In this document: piece after piece, positions 1 to 12,707 of the stretch | How the letters are laid out: each line of letters starts with the position of its first letter | How positions within the stretch are numbered: position 1 is the stretch's first letter | Origin: Allium sativum | Lineage: Eukaryota > Streptophyta > Magnoliopsida > Asparagales > Amaryllidaceae | Assembly (NCBI GenBank): GCA_030737875.1 | Contig: CM060912.1 | Location: forward strand, 882,221,199-882,285,198 | Length of the DNA stretch: 64,000 nt | Direction: 5' to 3' | The notes under the pieces: model-generated | What the model saw: only the letters and a program-made list of their open reading frames with translations | Database searches by the model: none | Told to the model about the DNA's origin: nothing | Translations under genes and position numbers: made by a program

Positions 1-511
1 TGGGCTATCTATGTGAGATGGTCCTATTGTGGAGCTTGAGGCTCATTGAACTCTAGTTTATAAGATAAAACATTGCACTTCGCCCTCGGTTGATGCTTGG
101 AATAGAGTTAGTCAACACACGTTGAGTTCCTTTGGATTTCGAACGTTTCCTTCTGAGTAAGTACTTCGGAAACAAATGTAACTGACCGTCTTGAACATAA
201 GTTTACATATGTGAAATGAATTCACGATGCCTTACTCGTCTGCAATATGGAGAAGGACACATTTTGGAGCGAAGTCCACTTCTGTTATATCGTCTCTTTC
301 ATTCATAAGAGAGATTCTGCCCATATCCTGGCCGGAAAATCAATGATTGTAGTTGGGCTTGTTGCTGACTTGTCTCGACCCTTATTGAGATTTATCTCTG
401 ACCTATTGGGGAAATGCCATTTCATTTGTCACATCGAAGATGCTTTGTGATATGTGCCAGTAATTTAGAATCCCGAAAGAGGATGTAGAGCCACTACCGG
501 GAGACGAGTCC
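1..511. other. Unassigned intergenic/repeat-derived DNA
   Basis: No reading frame here resembles a known protein and no repeat structure stands out, except that the stretch ends in a 16-base motif (494-509) that recurs with two mismatches at 663-678, on the other side of the hairpin MITE. It probably belongs to the decayed Tat-like element to the right, but I cannot show this. Confidence 0.4.
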
Positions 512-659
512 GAGTTTGTTCACACTTTCTTAGGAAGGTGAACATAAATCTCGGTTCTAATTGGTGGAAATCAGGGGGGTCCATATGGGTTTTCATGATT
601 TCCACCAATCAGGGGAGAGAGTTATGTTCACCTTCCTTAAAAAAAGTGTGAACAAACTC
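512..659. mobile_element. Hairpin-type MITE (about 148 bp)
   Basis: The two halves are inverted copies of each other. The left arm (512-573) starts GAGTTTGTTCACACTTT and the right arm (596-659) ends AAAGTGTGAACAAACTC; the match continues inward through GGAAGGTGAACATAA and TTGGTGGAAATCA, leaving a central loop of about 22 bases. A near-complete fold-back with no coding capacity is typical of a MITE. I cannot assign a superfamily because there is no clean short target duplication; instead a 16-base imperfect direct repeat (494-509 and 663-678) flanks it. Confidence 0.7.
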
Positions 660-769
660 CTGCTGCCGGGAGACTAGTATGATAATAGACCGCAACCAAC
701 TTGTACTTCTTGTCACTGTTTCATGTGTTCGACTGGCATCATTTCGCCTTTCAATGCATTCCTAATGAT

Positions 770-3700
770 GATGCTTTAGAAGATGGATATCAAGTCCTTC
801 CAGATGAATCCGAACGACTATGTTGAGCTTACTTATCTCTATGTACTATTTACGCAAACTTTTAGATAACCGCCTTCAATCTTCGAACTCATATATTTTC
901 TTTTGTTCAAATGTAAGCGAGACCACCCTCCTTTTATTTCCATTGAAGCTAGTGAAATCTCAAACTAATACTGAATCTTTATAACAAAGTGTCTGCCTTC
1001 ATAAATCAAGTTTTCTTCTTCCATTGCTCAAATTGGTTTAGTAGGTTATGGAATCATGGAGATGAGTGCTCAAGTCCCACTGTTACTTGATTTAGGTTCC
1101 AAACTTGGAATTCTAACATGATCCATATTTTCTCATAGATTTTCCCACTCTAGATTGATATGTTGTTCAAGATGCCACTCTGAGTACTCTAAGAGGATTT
1201 CTGGATCAGCAACGAGACAGGAGCTTCTTTCTGTAGGATGAATTTTTGCACGGGTTCAGGCTACTACATCGCAAAAGTTTGATGATTCGTCGAGAGGTTC
1301 TGGTTCCTATTCGTTTCAGGATTGAAAAATATTCTACTTCATCGTCCCAAGGTGTTGGGAGTGGAGCCTCAATAGAAGAGGGTCAGTTGTGTGAACCACA
1401 TAAAGACAGTACTTCCAGGAGTCAGAGTAAGGTAGAGCCCAGCGAACATGTGAGGATTCACTGATCCCGGAGGATGAGGATTTAGATTTTGCCTATCGTG
1501 CAGGTAAAGCTGTAGTTTCCTTCGATAAGGAAGAAGGGGAGATCTTTGGGAGAGAGGAACGCGATTCCAATGTTGCAAAGGGCTTTTGAGAGGATTTTGT
1601 AGGATGCCTGGAACAAATCCAATTCTTCAAGAGGAGGAGATTTGAAAGTGTACAACCGTTGATGCGTTTGGAGGCATCAATCAACCCATAAGATCTCTGT
1701 CTTGAGGTAGGAACTATATCAATGATTTCGTTGAATTGAGCGACATTTAGGCTACTTCAAGTGAGATAATCGGAGAGTCATTCACACCTACTGGATCGTA
1801 CTTTAAATTTTTCCTCTTCAGGGTCCGTGCAGACTCCAACATTGCTAACAAGGAAACTCAGCTTGGGGGACATCGGATTTTAAATACCACGTCATACATA
1901 CTTAAGACTATCATTATCGCACACATTTTCCTCTTTATTCATGTTTATTTTTATACTCGATTCATTTTCTATTTTCTAGATACTTCATGAGTCATGGATA
2001 TTATTAAATTTTCTAGCATACCTCCAAAGGTGATCGGGGGAAAATGTGCTACTTTACACTCCCTCCTCACTCGAAAGTAGGGGAGGAAAGGGGGAGAAAG
2101 AAAGAAAATGTGGCATACGATAGGAGAGATAAGGAAAGAAGTAGAGAGGAGGAGAGGTAAAGGAAACGAGAGAGAAAAGGAGAGGAAACGCAAGGTCGGG
2201 AATGATGCGGAGGATAAAAATCCTTCTAAGCTCTCCAAAGTGGATTGTAATTCCTTTGAGCATCATCTAATTTTGGTAAGCTCTAGGTCTGAGATGCCAG
2301 TTTATGTTGGGTGTTTTACCCTAAATTATATCACTGTTGTCGCTCAGACTATCGATATTTACCGGATTCTCTAAAGAGAGCCATATAACTTGTCGTCTAC
2401 TCATTTAATTTTGTCTAGAAACCTTCTAGACTAATTCTTCAAGGGAGACTAATTCAATCATACCCTTACATTGTTAGATAAATAAGTTGCTTTGTGAAAT
2501 ATCAAGGCCTGGAAAAAAGACGTGGAGTAGTTGACTTGTTGGTAGTGTTGGTGTTAGGGGTTGTCTATAATTAATATAAACAAATATACTGAAATTTTGA
2601 CATACACCCACGAGAGGGAGGAATACTTGGCGACGGTTCAACCATGATGTCGAGATTGAGCAACTTGAGAAAGACAAAGAGGTAGCGCTAACAACCACGA
2701 AGAATGCCTATGGAAGGCTTGAGGAGTTGACCGTCGCCAATAAGACAATGGAGGCTTGTTTGATTTTCATTTTAAAAAGTCTTATGCTGGAGAGGAAGTT
2801 GGCTTGAAAAGTCTTGAACTTGAAAAAAAAAACTCGGAGTCCTGCAGAAATCTTTGACCAAAGAAGATTCAGTCTATGTCAAGCTAAAGTGCTGAGATTG
2901 CGCTGATTAGGGAACAACATTCTCAACCTAAGAAGTAGAAGGAAAAAATCACTACTAGAAAGCTAGCATCAAGAAAACTCTGTATGACATAGTAGATCGT
3001 CTGAATGCTACTATGCTTAACTTATATATTCTTTTATCAAAGGAAAGGCAACTTATATTTTTTGGAGGAAAAAATTGCTCATACCCTCACTAACTTATGG
3101 GGTAGTACTTGAGGGAGTTGCCAATGCAGGTTATACTAAGGAAGAATTGATTCAGTACTATTTAGATAAGGAGTCTCAGGCCGCCCTTGCTAGGGGAAAG
3201 ATGTTAATTAAGCTTCAAAAAGAGAGCAATGGGCTTTAGCCGGAATGGGAGTTTTGGGGCAATTTCTATTTTTCCAACTTACTTTTGGACCTAAAGGTGC
3301 TTCCATGGAGCGCAAGTGCCAACATGAGATCATCTATACCTTCGGTGTCGCTATTTCTTCTTACATCGCTTTAGTGATCATCCCCGATTTCTAGCTCGAC
3401 TTAAACGAATACCATCCTTGAGATTATGCATTAAAGTGACAAAGGAAACAATGATGATGGTAGCAGGCAAGAGTTTTCCATTGATGTCAGCATTCACATA
3501 GAAAAAATGCCCTCGTAAGGTAATGTCGTAAGGTAATGTTCTCTCCTTCCTTGAACTGGAGGAATTTCACCTATGGAGGTTGACAACTTAATTGCACAAT
3601 TTTCTTGTTCTACAGGCTCGAAGATTCTCTCTACTCTTCGCCCATCCTTTAGTATTATGGAGACTGAAGTGATCTTTACTGCTTCGACTCTGATTTCAAA

Positions 3701-4110
3701 TGTCCTGGCTCGCGTCTTAGTCTCCACTTCTAAGCCAAAGCCACATTCCGACTAGATTGCATCTTTACATGGTCTAAACGACCTGATGGTGTCTTCGAGA
3801 GGAGATGAGATGAGTGTTTATCAACATGAAACAATGACCGAGGAGAAAGAGGAGGAAAGGAAGATACCGGAGAGGAAGAGCCCACTGGTGGAGATAAAGG
3901 TAAGTCTGGTAAGGGCTCGTCTAGCCACCACAAGCATGTAGTTCATAAGAAACCAAAGGCGTAGTAGACGTGCCAGTTGTCACTAATGGAGTTGGGCACA
4001 CATCTGTTACTTCATCCAGTACTGGTCCTTCCAATAAAATGTTGAAGAAGCCAGGGGAGCTTACTGTCAAAATCGGGAAGGATAGCATGGGAGGCAAGAA
4101 GGAAAAGTGA
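770..4110 (+). pseudogene. Broken coiled-coil reading frame, antisense to the Tat-like pol (possible antisense ORF relic)
   Basis: Several readable plus-strand segments are separated by stops and frameshifts. Around 2,630-2,960 a highly charged Glu/Lys/Leu heptad-like stretch reads as coiled coil (for example IEQLEKDKEVALTTTKNAYG). Around 3,120-3,240 a segment reads AGYTKEELIQYYLDKESQAA. Near 1,010-1,050 there is an FFFHCSNW-like patch. This combination resembles the gag-like coiled-coil proteins often annotated in plant retrotransposons. It is transcribed opposite to the pol relic at 6,133-8,690 and lies on that gene's 3' side. Tat-lineage elements are known to carry an extra, sometimes antisense, ORF between pol and the 3' LTR; placing this relic in that slot is inference. 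The protein's function is unknown. Confidence 0.4.
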
Positions 4111-4675
4111 CATTTGATGTATGACTCTGGTTTCCTTTTAAGCTTATTTTTATTGTGTATAACTTGTACTTTTTGCTTTTCTTGGCTGGGATTATGTTGG
4201 TATCAGCCCCCCGTTGTTTGCATATGCATAGAATTTGTACATATATGTAATATAGTAATAAAATGCTATTGTTTGTCAATGTGTGGCTTTGTTATACTCT
4301 TTACTTTATCCATTTTCAATTCTACATGTTGTTTTATACTTTTAAAACACTTGGATTTGTTGTGGTTAGTTTTTCGTTAAGTCTTCATGTCGACCGTATA
4401 GGCCTATTGTATATCTTACTTTGGTGCTTTGTTGGTCAGTGTTTATGGTGTTGCCCCCATACCATAGGATTACTTGCAACTCTTCTAGATTTGTCTTTCC
4501 AAGTTTTCCATTTTTATCTCGCGTAGCCTAGTTGTGATGTTGGTGGTTGTAGGATGACCAAGCATTGAGTATGTTCCTATGTCTGAAGACTTGATTGCTT
4601 TAGTCTTCGGATCCTAAGTTTCTTTGACTCATGTGCCTCGATTTGTCTTTAATCGGGTTCTGACTTCGACTACTC

Positions 4676-5370
4676 CACGGTGAAATTCTCGTTACATGAA
4701 AAGGATCATATTAATGTCCGATGATCTGACGGTCTGATAGTGAAGTCCTCTTCAAGCAAGAAGAGTTTTGGATTGATGATGGCAATCCAACGACCCTAAA
4801 GTGAAGTTCTCACTGTGTATGAAGGATCTACCGTGCAAGAAATTTTTTGCATCAATGTCTGGCGACTTCAGGTGAATTCCTCGCTGTACAAAAAGGATTT
4901 AAAATCGATATATACAAACCAACGACCTTAGGGTGAAGTCCTCATCATGTGAAAAGATTTTTGGATTGATATCTGATGATCTGATGGCCTCGACGAAGCC
5001 CTCATAGCGCGAGAAAGGTTTTAGACCGATGTTTGATGATTCGATTATCATGGGTTGAAGTCATTACTACGCAAGAAGATTTTTTTGAATTGATATTTGT
5101 TGATTTAAAGGCCTCGAGGTAAAGTCCACACTGTGCATTCAGGGTGAAGTCCTCACCGCACGAGGAGAATTTTAGATTGATATCCAGTGATCTAGCGACC
5201 TTCGGGTGAAGTTCTCATCACACTATAAGAATTTTAGATCAATATTCGATGATCTGATGGCCTCATGGTGAATTTCTCACATGACAAGAAGGTTTTTTTT
5301 ATCAATATCCAACGATCAGACGAACCCCGGATGAAGTCCTCACCACATGAGAGGAGTTTTTGGTGCCACT
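4676..5370. repeat. Degenerate tandem repeat, unit about 60 bp, about 11 copies
   Basis: Copies share the skeleton GTGAAGTCCTCACC, then a GAGAAG-like motif, TTTTAGATTGATATC, and GATGATCTGATGGCCT. The unit is about 58-65 bp and copies are strongly diverged. The array lies between the 3' end of the Tat-like pol relic (minus strand) and the antisense coiled-coil relic, where Tat/Ogre-type elements commonly keep noncoding tandem repeats. Confidence 0.75.
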
Positions 5371-5810
5371 GATTGCTTCCTAGACTCCACTTTCCAAGAT
5401 TTTTAGCTTTGTTTTCACATTATGTTTCCCAAGGTAAAATTTTCTGAATGCTGATCGGGTTTCGTGCCTCATCATGGTGAAGACTTTTTCCTGTCATAAC
5501 GATGGTAAGGGCTATTTCATGCCTTAACTGTGGCGAGGGCTTTTTCGTTCCTCAACATCAGTGAGGCCATTTTTTATACCATTGACCGTTTCTTGTGCTC
5601 TGCTTTCTTAAGATTTGTGGTCTTGAGTTCGGACTATGTTCCCCAATGCAGGAAGCTCTCGGTGTTGATTGGTTTTCATGCTTGGTATTCCTTGTAGTCT
5701 GCTTTTTAAGGTCCATAGTTTGGGTCTTGCACAAAGTTCTTTGAAGCAGGGAACTCCCAAGCACTTCATCTTTTGAGTTTCTGAAAGGAGTTCGATGACA
5801 CTCCAACTGG
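5360..5810. repeat. Second tandem-repeat block: three degenerate units of about 110 bp with a 30-bp sub-array
   Basis: Segments starting near 5,360, 5,571 and 5,684 share a degenerate pattern (TTGGT/ATACC, CTAGACT/CTGCTTT, AAGATTTTTAG/AAGATTTGTGG, ATGTTCCC). Between the first two, 5,461-5,580 holds four units of about 30 bp built on a motif like ATGGTGAAGACTTTTTCCTG. It continues the noncoding repeat tract of the Tat-like element. Confidence 0.55.
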
Positions 5811-6132
5811 TTATCCTACGATCTCATTTCATGCTCAAAGATCCATAAAATTGGGGTATGTGTTATGTTTCCATGAAAGCGCTTTTAGCTAGATAGCCAA
5901 CGATTTCGTTGTTTTTTATATGTAGAAAAGTGCTGAACTTTGCAGATGCCATACATATTTGATCTTATACTTCATAAACTTTTAAATTTCAAACTAAATT
6001 TTATTCCTTTCAAAATCATAAAATATCATAGGTTCAGAACCAAATTTTATTGATATTTAAAAGAAACATGTCTAACTACAATATCTCCAGTGAACATGGT
6101 TGACTTATTTTGCTAATAAAAAAATTCAAATT

Positions 6133-8690
6133 TCAAGCATAATAAGGCAGTAGTAGGTTGTCGTTCCAATCTTGATAAATAGGATTTTCGTCTACTATTA
6201 TGAGCTTGAAGGCTCTATCTATAAGCTTTTGATCAATTACGTAGGGCACTTCCCAATTTGGCTCGAATATTCCAACATTTGTTATGACTCGCTTGAGAGA
6301 AAGATCTCTAACTTTGAAGGTTTGATGGAAAAATTTAGCATTAAAGTGTCCTACTACCCTTTTCTGATGTGCTGCAATTCTGAGCTCCACTTATTCTCTT
6401 TTTTTATTTACTAGATCAAGAGCTTTAATTGGTATTTTCTCGTTTTCACCCTGGTCAAATTGTATTCGTCGACAAGTGGGGACTTCTGATTCTACTAGGG
6501 TCATTGCTTATGAGCCATATGTCACACCTTATGCCACATCGAAGGGTGTGTGCCCAGTCACATATTTGTGTTCGGTAAGCCTATGGTGCAAGTGGGAATT
6601 TAATAACCTAGCATCCATTAGCTTTCATGAGTTGCTTTTTAATAGTGGATTTAATGATCTTGTTAACTAGTTCCACTTACCCATTTGACTATGGATTTTC
6701 CACTGCGGTAAACCTCTTCTCGATGTGAAACCGCTGACAAAAATTTCTTCTTGATGTGAAACCGCTTGCAAAAAATTTAAAATTCAACGCTCTTGAATTG
6801 AGTTTCATTACCAATTATGATCTTCTATAGTACTCCAATCCTGCAAATGAGATTTATAATTATGGAATTAATAAATTTCTTGGTTGTGATCATGGTCGGT
6901 AGCTTCATTTTGGTCTACTTCATGAAGTAATTTACTGCAACTATTCCATATTTGGATCCTCCTTTTCCAGTGGGAGAAGATCTATGAGATTAATTCCCCA
7001 TATCATGAATGGCTATAGGCTGACCATTTGCATCAAAACTTTTAAAAGTGATCTTGGTACTTTAGAGAATCTCTGGCACTTTTCACATTACCTTGTTTAA
7101 TCAGCTGCATCCCTGTTCAGATCTGAACAAAATTATCGATATCGTAGCACCTTCTTAGCTAAAGTTTTCCCATCAAAATGTTCGCCACATTCCCCTTCAT
7201 GCACTTCCATGGGATTCGCTTGGCTTTATCTCATGTTACAACGTAATAGTGGCATAGAGATGCCTCATCTATAGAGTGTCCCATCCGGCATGACAAATCT
7301 AGGTGCTTTAAGAAGTAGCTTCTCCCATACTATTATATCTTTGTAGAGTGTTCCGTATTCCTTGATTGGTTTCATCCACGATTATGGCTCCTCGTTTGTC
7401 TCCAAAATACATTCCATGTCCATTTGAACTCAAGCTTTGAAGGTCTATCTTGTTTTTAAGAGCTTCAATAACATCGTAATCTAAGTCGAATTGGCCTTAA
7501 TATCTCTTGCGATTATCATAGATCCTAGGAACTTTCTAGATGAAACGCTAATAGAGCTTTCATAAGATTCAGCTTTATGTGTTTCCTTAGCACTTCAAAC
7601 ATATCAACTAGATTATCCATGTGATTTACTACAACACGAGACTTCACCACCATGTCGTCCACATAGACTTCATGGTTTTGTCGATCTAATGTTTGAAAAT
7701 CATATTCAATGGTCTGTAGTAATTTTCCCTAATATTCTTGAGCTCAAACGACATTACTCGATAACAATATAACCTAAAGTCCATGATGAAGCTTGTGTTC
7801 TTCTGGTCTAGCTCGTGCTTCATGTTTTGATTATATCTTGAGTTGACGTCCATAAACAATAATAGCTCATGTCTCATCATTCTACCCACGATTTGTAAGA
7901 TTCTTGGAAGTGGGTGTCGTCGTTCTCGTAGTAATTCACACAAATTTGTCGTATTCCATTTAACTTCTTGACAAGAACTGGGCATGATATCAGTCTACAT
8001 ATGTCGCATCCCTTATGAATCAATCTTTCAGTAGTCGGTTAACTTCATCTTTTAGGGAAGCTGATTTTGCCGGGCCTTAACTTCTCCTTTTTTACCTGAA
8101 CAGAGTGAAGCGGGGTTAATGTTCATTGCATGGCTCCCTATCTTCAATTTGATTCAATGAATATCAGCATGACTTCATGCAAATACATCCAAGTTAGCCA
8201 GAAGGAAGGTGACTAGTTCCTTCTACATCATCACACTAAGTTGTGATTCAATGTTCAACACTCGCAGTGGGTCCCATGCATCTACAGGGACATGCAACAT
8301 AATTTTAGTTGATGCTGCTCAATTGTCCCTTGTATATTTATTTCCATTGTCCATATTAACACCAACTTCATTCATTGTGGGAATACCATGATCAAGCACC
8401 ATGGAGCCAATGCGATTTTGAAATCTACCAAAGCGAATCATCCTATAAAAGCTTTATAAATTAACATTTCGTCGACTATAATGAACATTCAGATTGGTCC
8501 GACACTCCCTCTCATAAGTCAACCGGTAAGTCGATGGTTCCAATCTTCTATTTTGGTTCCTATTCAAATGCCTTAATTTTCAACTGACAAACCGATACAT
8601 CTTTCATGGAGAGCTTGATCTATTCGAAATTCTAATAAAATAGAATGCTCACAGAAGCTCCACTGTCAACCAATAGTGTAATATCCTTAA
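6133..8690 (-). pseudogene. Ty3/gypsy pol relic, Tat-like (protease-RT-integrase)
   Basis: Read on the minus strand from right to left. A protease motif (LVDSGASVSILF) lies near 8,630-8,680. Reverse transcriptase follows: HPLPRI, then LLFMDVNSRYNQ, LYCYRVMSFELKN (7,686-7,985), and the active-site segment VYVDDMVVKSR near 7,625-7,665. Integrase core remnants lie at about 6,700-7,000 (IVAVNYFMK, then NETQFKSVEF), and an integrase C-terminal segment with FKVRDLSLKRV and PNWEVPYV is at 6,133-6,390. Stops and frameshifts occur throughout. The whole tract is about 2.6 kb against the usual roughly 4 kb, so most of RNase H is missing. The YVDDM-VKS and GPNWEGPY-like motifs favour the Tat clade. It is not functional. 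Confidence 0.8.
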
Positions 8691-10918
8691 TTTTAAGTGA
8701 ACATTATTCAAGAATTTAATTAGATATATTAAATAAGAATAATGTGGTGGATGAAGAGGTGAGATTTGTACTTAATGAATTAACCAAAGTTTTCCCTTAG
8801 AAACTTATTAACATGAAAGATGCATAATAAAGCAGGATTATTATAAGGGAAAAGTAGAAAACTTATGGCCTCATATAAATATATATTCTTCCACACTTTT
8901 ATCATTTCACTTTCATTTCTAAAAAGCTAAAAAATAATATAAAGAGGTTACCCATTAAAAGCTTAGGGAAGAAGAGGAATCTAAAAGAGAAGCTAGAAGA
9001 TTAAAGCCTGGTAAATTAACATCTACAAATATTCAATCCAAATATGGTGACTCTACTCATGGTTAATTCGGCTATTTTATATCCCATTTTTTGTGCTTGT
9101 TCATGATTTTCTTTATGTTCTTAATTATGCTACTTAATTATTTAGCAATACCCATGTTCGGTTTTGAATTATATGATTGATTCGCATGAAAACGAATAGA
9201 TTTTATATTAAACCTATAGTGAGAGATCTTCAAATGCCATAAATTTTTATGTAGTGTGTGTTATATGATTTTGGAGGCTGGTTTTGATTCTTATAATTTT
9301 CTTAGCAATTAGGAATATTTTATAAATATCCTAAGGAAGATTTTTTTTGTAATTACGGGATTAATCAATTGAAAGAAGGTAATTAATTATTTGGACTTGA
9401 AATTTTATATAAGATAAAGGAAAAATATTCTTCATTATGTGATTTTTTTGGGTTTTTCCCATGTCTTATTTAATTATTATGAATTTCCATACATTGATTC
9501 TTCTTAGGTAGGTTTATGCATTAGTTAAGGGGCTAACATCTAACTTCTAACATTTTTATACACTGAAAGTTAATAAGTACTAAAAGGACTGTATTTCAAT
9601 CAAAATACTTTCTATAAACCACTCAGAATCCTACAAATATAGTGGAGTTAGTATAAAGAATGGACTTATAAATAAATAAACAAGTTTTACCTATATTTAC
9701 TGTTAGTGCCATTATTAGATTCGAGAGTGCCCTTTGGATGCTCTCGAAAGTAATACTTTTTGAAGTTGATCGAAAGGTCTTTGCTCAAATCTTACTTTTA
9801 TAAATATGATGTGAGGCCATCACCCAAGGCCTTACGGCTATAACGAAAAGATTGCTTTTATAAACATGACTTAAGTTAATTTAGGGGTTGTTTCCCCAAT
9901 ACCTATCAACGTTATCGAAAGGCTTGTTATACTTGAAGCTTTATTTTTATAAAAACAGAAATAGCTTACCACCTGGCTACCTTTTGGAGGAACCGAAATT
10001 GGGTTTATTTTATAACCTTAGTTAAAGAATAAGAGGCTAACGCCTTAACATCTTTTGGTGAAATTGAAAGGGTGAGTTCTTAATGTAAGCTTTAACTTAT
10101 TATACTGCTTTATTGTTGTACGTTTTCGGGGTATTTCCCATTAAGCTTGTCGACGCAAATGCTATAAACAAGGAATTGTTTGTGGCTCTTTGCCTTTGAT
10201 TCAGGTTGACATAGATGTTGCTGGCCAACTTTATTCATGAAGTAAGATGATTTATTGCCATTGAACATTTTGACATTGATGTTGCCGAAGGTTTTGTTTT
10301 ATAAAGTTACTTCATCAATAGCTTTTGAAACCATGGCTTATTCCTATGACCATGTCGACATCTCTAGTGTCGGTAGGGACTATTTATATTCGTAATCTAA
10401 AACACTTAGAGGTTTACTCCTTTATCCTTGTCAAGGCAATAGGGATTTTTCCAAACCATGTTTTTTGATTTGAAGCTCATTCTTCCAAAACCCTTGGAGT
10501 CATTGTTGGCGACGACATTGCCTTTATAAATATTTTCTAACTTACTTCCTTGGATAAAATTGTGGTTGAAAAGGAATCTTTTTTTAATCTAAAATGCTTT
10601 GAGGCTTTGCTTCCATGGGTTGCTGGTGTTGGCAGTGTCGAAAAGAAGAAATTTCTATCAATTTGTTTTGTATATAATGAGAGGCTACTACCCCTATATC
10701 TTGCCGCCATTGTATTTGACGATGATACTTTGATGCTTGCATGTTTGAATGTAGTCGATAGTGATTTTCCTATTGAAGAGAGCATGAATATTAACTTCAA
10801 CACCCAAAGGGAGTCGAAGGTGATTGAGGATGATAAAGTTATCATGTCCGTTGAATTTGCATCGTATTTCGATAAAAAATAACTAAAATGCTTATGTTGT
10901 CTGGTAGATAACCTACCA
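8691..10918. other. AT-rich unassigned stretch, sharp change from the pol relic
   Basis: At about 8,680 the protease-like reading stops abruptly and AT-rich DNA begins with TGTAATATCC, an LTR-like start, but I found no matching end or target duplication. A TATA-like CATATAAATATATATTC lies near 8,871. From about 9,700 to 10,330 loosely repeated phrases occur (CGAAAGGTCTTTGCTC, CGAAAAGATTGCTTTTATAA, CGAAAGGCTTG). A 110-codon frame at 10,550-10,882 resembles nothing I recognise and is probably chance or a relic. Confidence 0.35.
10910..10918. repeat. Target-site duplication, left copy (9 bp)
   Basis: AACCTACCA, identical to the right copy at 11,664-11,672. It delimits the 745-bp DNA transposon and shows that the ends have not been eroded since insertion. 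Confidence 0.75.
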
Positions 10919-11663
10919 AAGGTTTTAAATCTCGGATATCGGTCGCGTTTCGTCTCGGGTATTTTGTAGACTTGGTCTCGTATTGGGGGAGATCTCGGAC
11001 GAGATGAGTCTAACTCGGGAGTTCATCTCGGATTTTCATCTCGGGTCTGAAAGTTCATATCGGAACAATCTCGAGGTACATGATATGTAAAAAATGATAT
11101 CTTAACAAAATGATTTTTATGAATGCTATCAAAAACATAGTAACTTAAACCAAAAATGCAAAATAACTTTATTATTCGTTATTTTGCGAAAGATCATTCG
11201 TACCCTAAATCGTAATATACTTAAAACATGAATATTGTTAGATAGGAAACATTAAAAGGATCCAAAACATTAAAAAATTCAGCATAAATAGTCCATAAAA
11301 TACATAATTTCATAAGTAACATGTATGTAAAAAGACGAATATGAAAATCATAAGCATTGTAAAATATATACGAACATACAATATAGTCTTTTAACATGCA
11401 AAATGTAAAATAACAAAAGATTGATATGACTAGATTTGAGTTTTTTAATTATAGTTCTAGTTCAGGCACAAATTTAAATTTTAACCAAAAAAATTAAGAT
11501 CTCGGACGATATTCCAGTATTTCGTTTTGGTCGATATATCATTCGATATTGCAATATCTCGAGCGATATATTCGAAAGGAAATTTAGAGTGATATTTGCT
11601 ATTTCGTTTCGGAAGAAGCCCAAAATGAGATCTCGGGCGATATTTGCGAGATTTGAAACAGTG
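10919..11663. mobile_element. Non-autonomous DNA transposon (Mutator-like or hAT-like), 745 bp
   Basis: The element is flanked by a perfect 9-bp direct repeat AACCTACCA at 10,910-10,918 and 11,664-11,672. Its ends are imperfect inverted repeats: the left begins AAGGTTTTAAATCTCGG and the right ends CGAGATTTGAAACAGTG. The subterminal DNA is rich in ATCTCGG/GATATTTCG motifs at both ends around an AT-rich centre with no ORF. A 9-bp duplication is typical of Mutator-like elements. An 8-bp hAT duplication plus one chance base is the alternative. It has no transposase and must have been moved in trans. Confidence 0.7.
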
Positions 11664-11672
11664 AACCTACCA
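11664..11672. repeat. Target-site duplication, right copy (9 bp)
   Basis: AACCTACCA, identical to the left copy at 10,910-10,918. Confidence 0.75.
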
Positions 11673-12707
11673 TTGCATTTGTGCGAACATATTGGTAGAG
11701 ACCAAGGAGAGGTATAAATTGGGAGATGCAAATTAAAATTGAACTTAAAAAAGAATAGTAAGTAATAATTGAGTGGTTCTTGGTCATCCGAAGGACAAAA
11801 CCCAGGGGTATGTGATAGACATGCACATTATCCTACCATGATGGATATTAATTGGATTGAATGAATGGTTCACTATTATCCAAAGGAAAAACTATGGGGT
11901 ATGTAATAGATAATCCATGCCAACATTGAAATATTGAACTCAAGTAGATAACTTGATGACGGGTAGATAACTTGCCAATAAAATTAAATCAAAACATTTA
12001 AGACAATTAGCTAGCATAATAAGGAGGGATAATCACACTGTATTTTGCATGTTGCACATTACTATTGAGTTTAACATTATTATTACTATCATATTAACCA
12101 TTGAACTGTTGAAGCATAGGATTTGTTATGTTATTATTACTCTATACTAGTGGTAGGGGAACTCATTTCGCAATACGAAGTGGTCTCACTAGATATCCAC
12201 TGCGTCGGGTAGAAGAATTATTACTCACACTAGTTTTTTTGGTTGAACCGTAGTTTTTACCGTTTCCCTTAAACCCTTGGTTACTCACTTGGGTAGGATG
12301 AGGGTTAAGGTCTTCCAAATCATATTCTTCTAAATACACTTCCAGAGGTGAGTAGAAGGCTATAGCAATTTAGCAGCTTTTTCGCTGCGTTGTTATGCTT
12401 TTTGGATGTATTTAAGGAAAAGTTGTGTGTTGCCCGTACTTTTAAATTATGATCAATCAAAAGGGCATCTTCATATGTCCCTTTTGGTAATAGTATTTTG
12501 TAATAAATATATTTTTATCTGAAAGGGGTTTCACATGGAAATGAAATGAATATTTATCAGTCAATGTTGTTTTAAAATTTTCATTCCTCTGTGTTATTTG
12601 AAGTTATGATTCATTAACAATCTATTTTCTATCATCGTAGATTAATACTATAAATGACTGCAAGATATATTTCTTAGCTTTGGGCCTTAAATAATAAGGT
12701 GCTATAA
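11673..12707. other. Unassigned; possibly LTR/leader of the gypsy relic
   Basis: No intact gene. A phrase like GGGGTATGTAATAGA recurs near 11,806, 11,875 and (in flanking DNA) 12,790. On the minus strand at about 12,150-12,370 an open stretch reads LEEYDLEDLNPHPTQVSNQG-like residues and could be a decayed transposon protein, but it matches no family I recognise. The right end leads into a degraded primer-binding site, so part of this stretch may be the 5' LTR of the gypsy relic. Confidence 0.3.

Noticed and set aside
8679..8690. TGTAATATCC as the start of an LTR inserted into the Tat protease
   Set aside because: No matching CA end with a repeat of the preceding AATAG was found in the following 4 kb, so I did not call an element.
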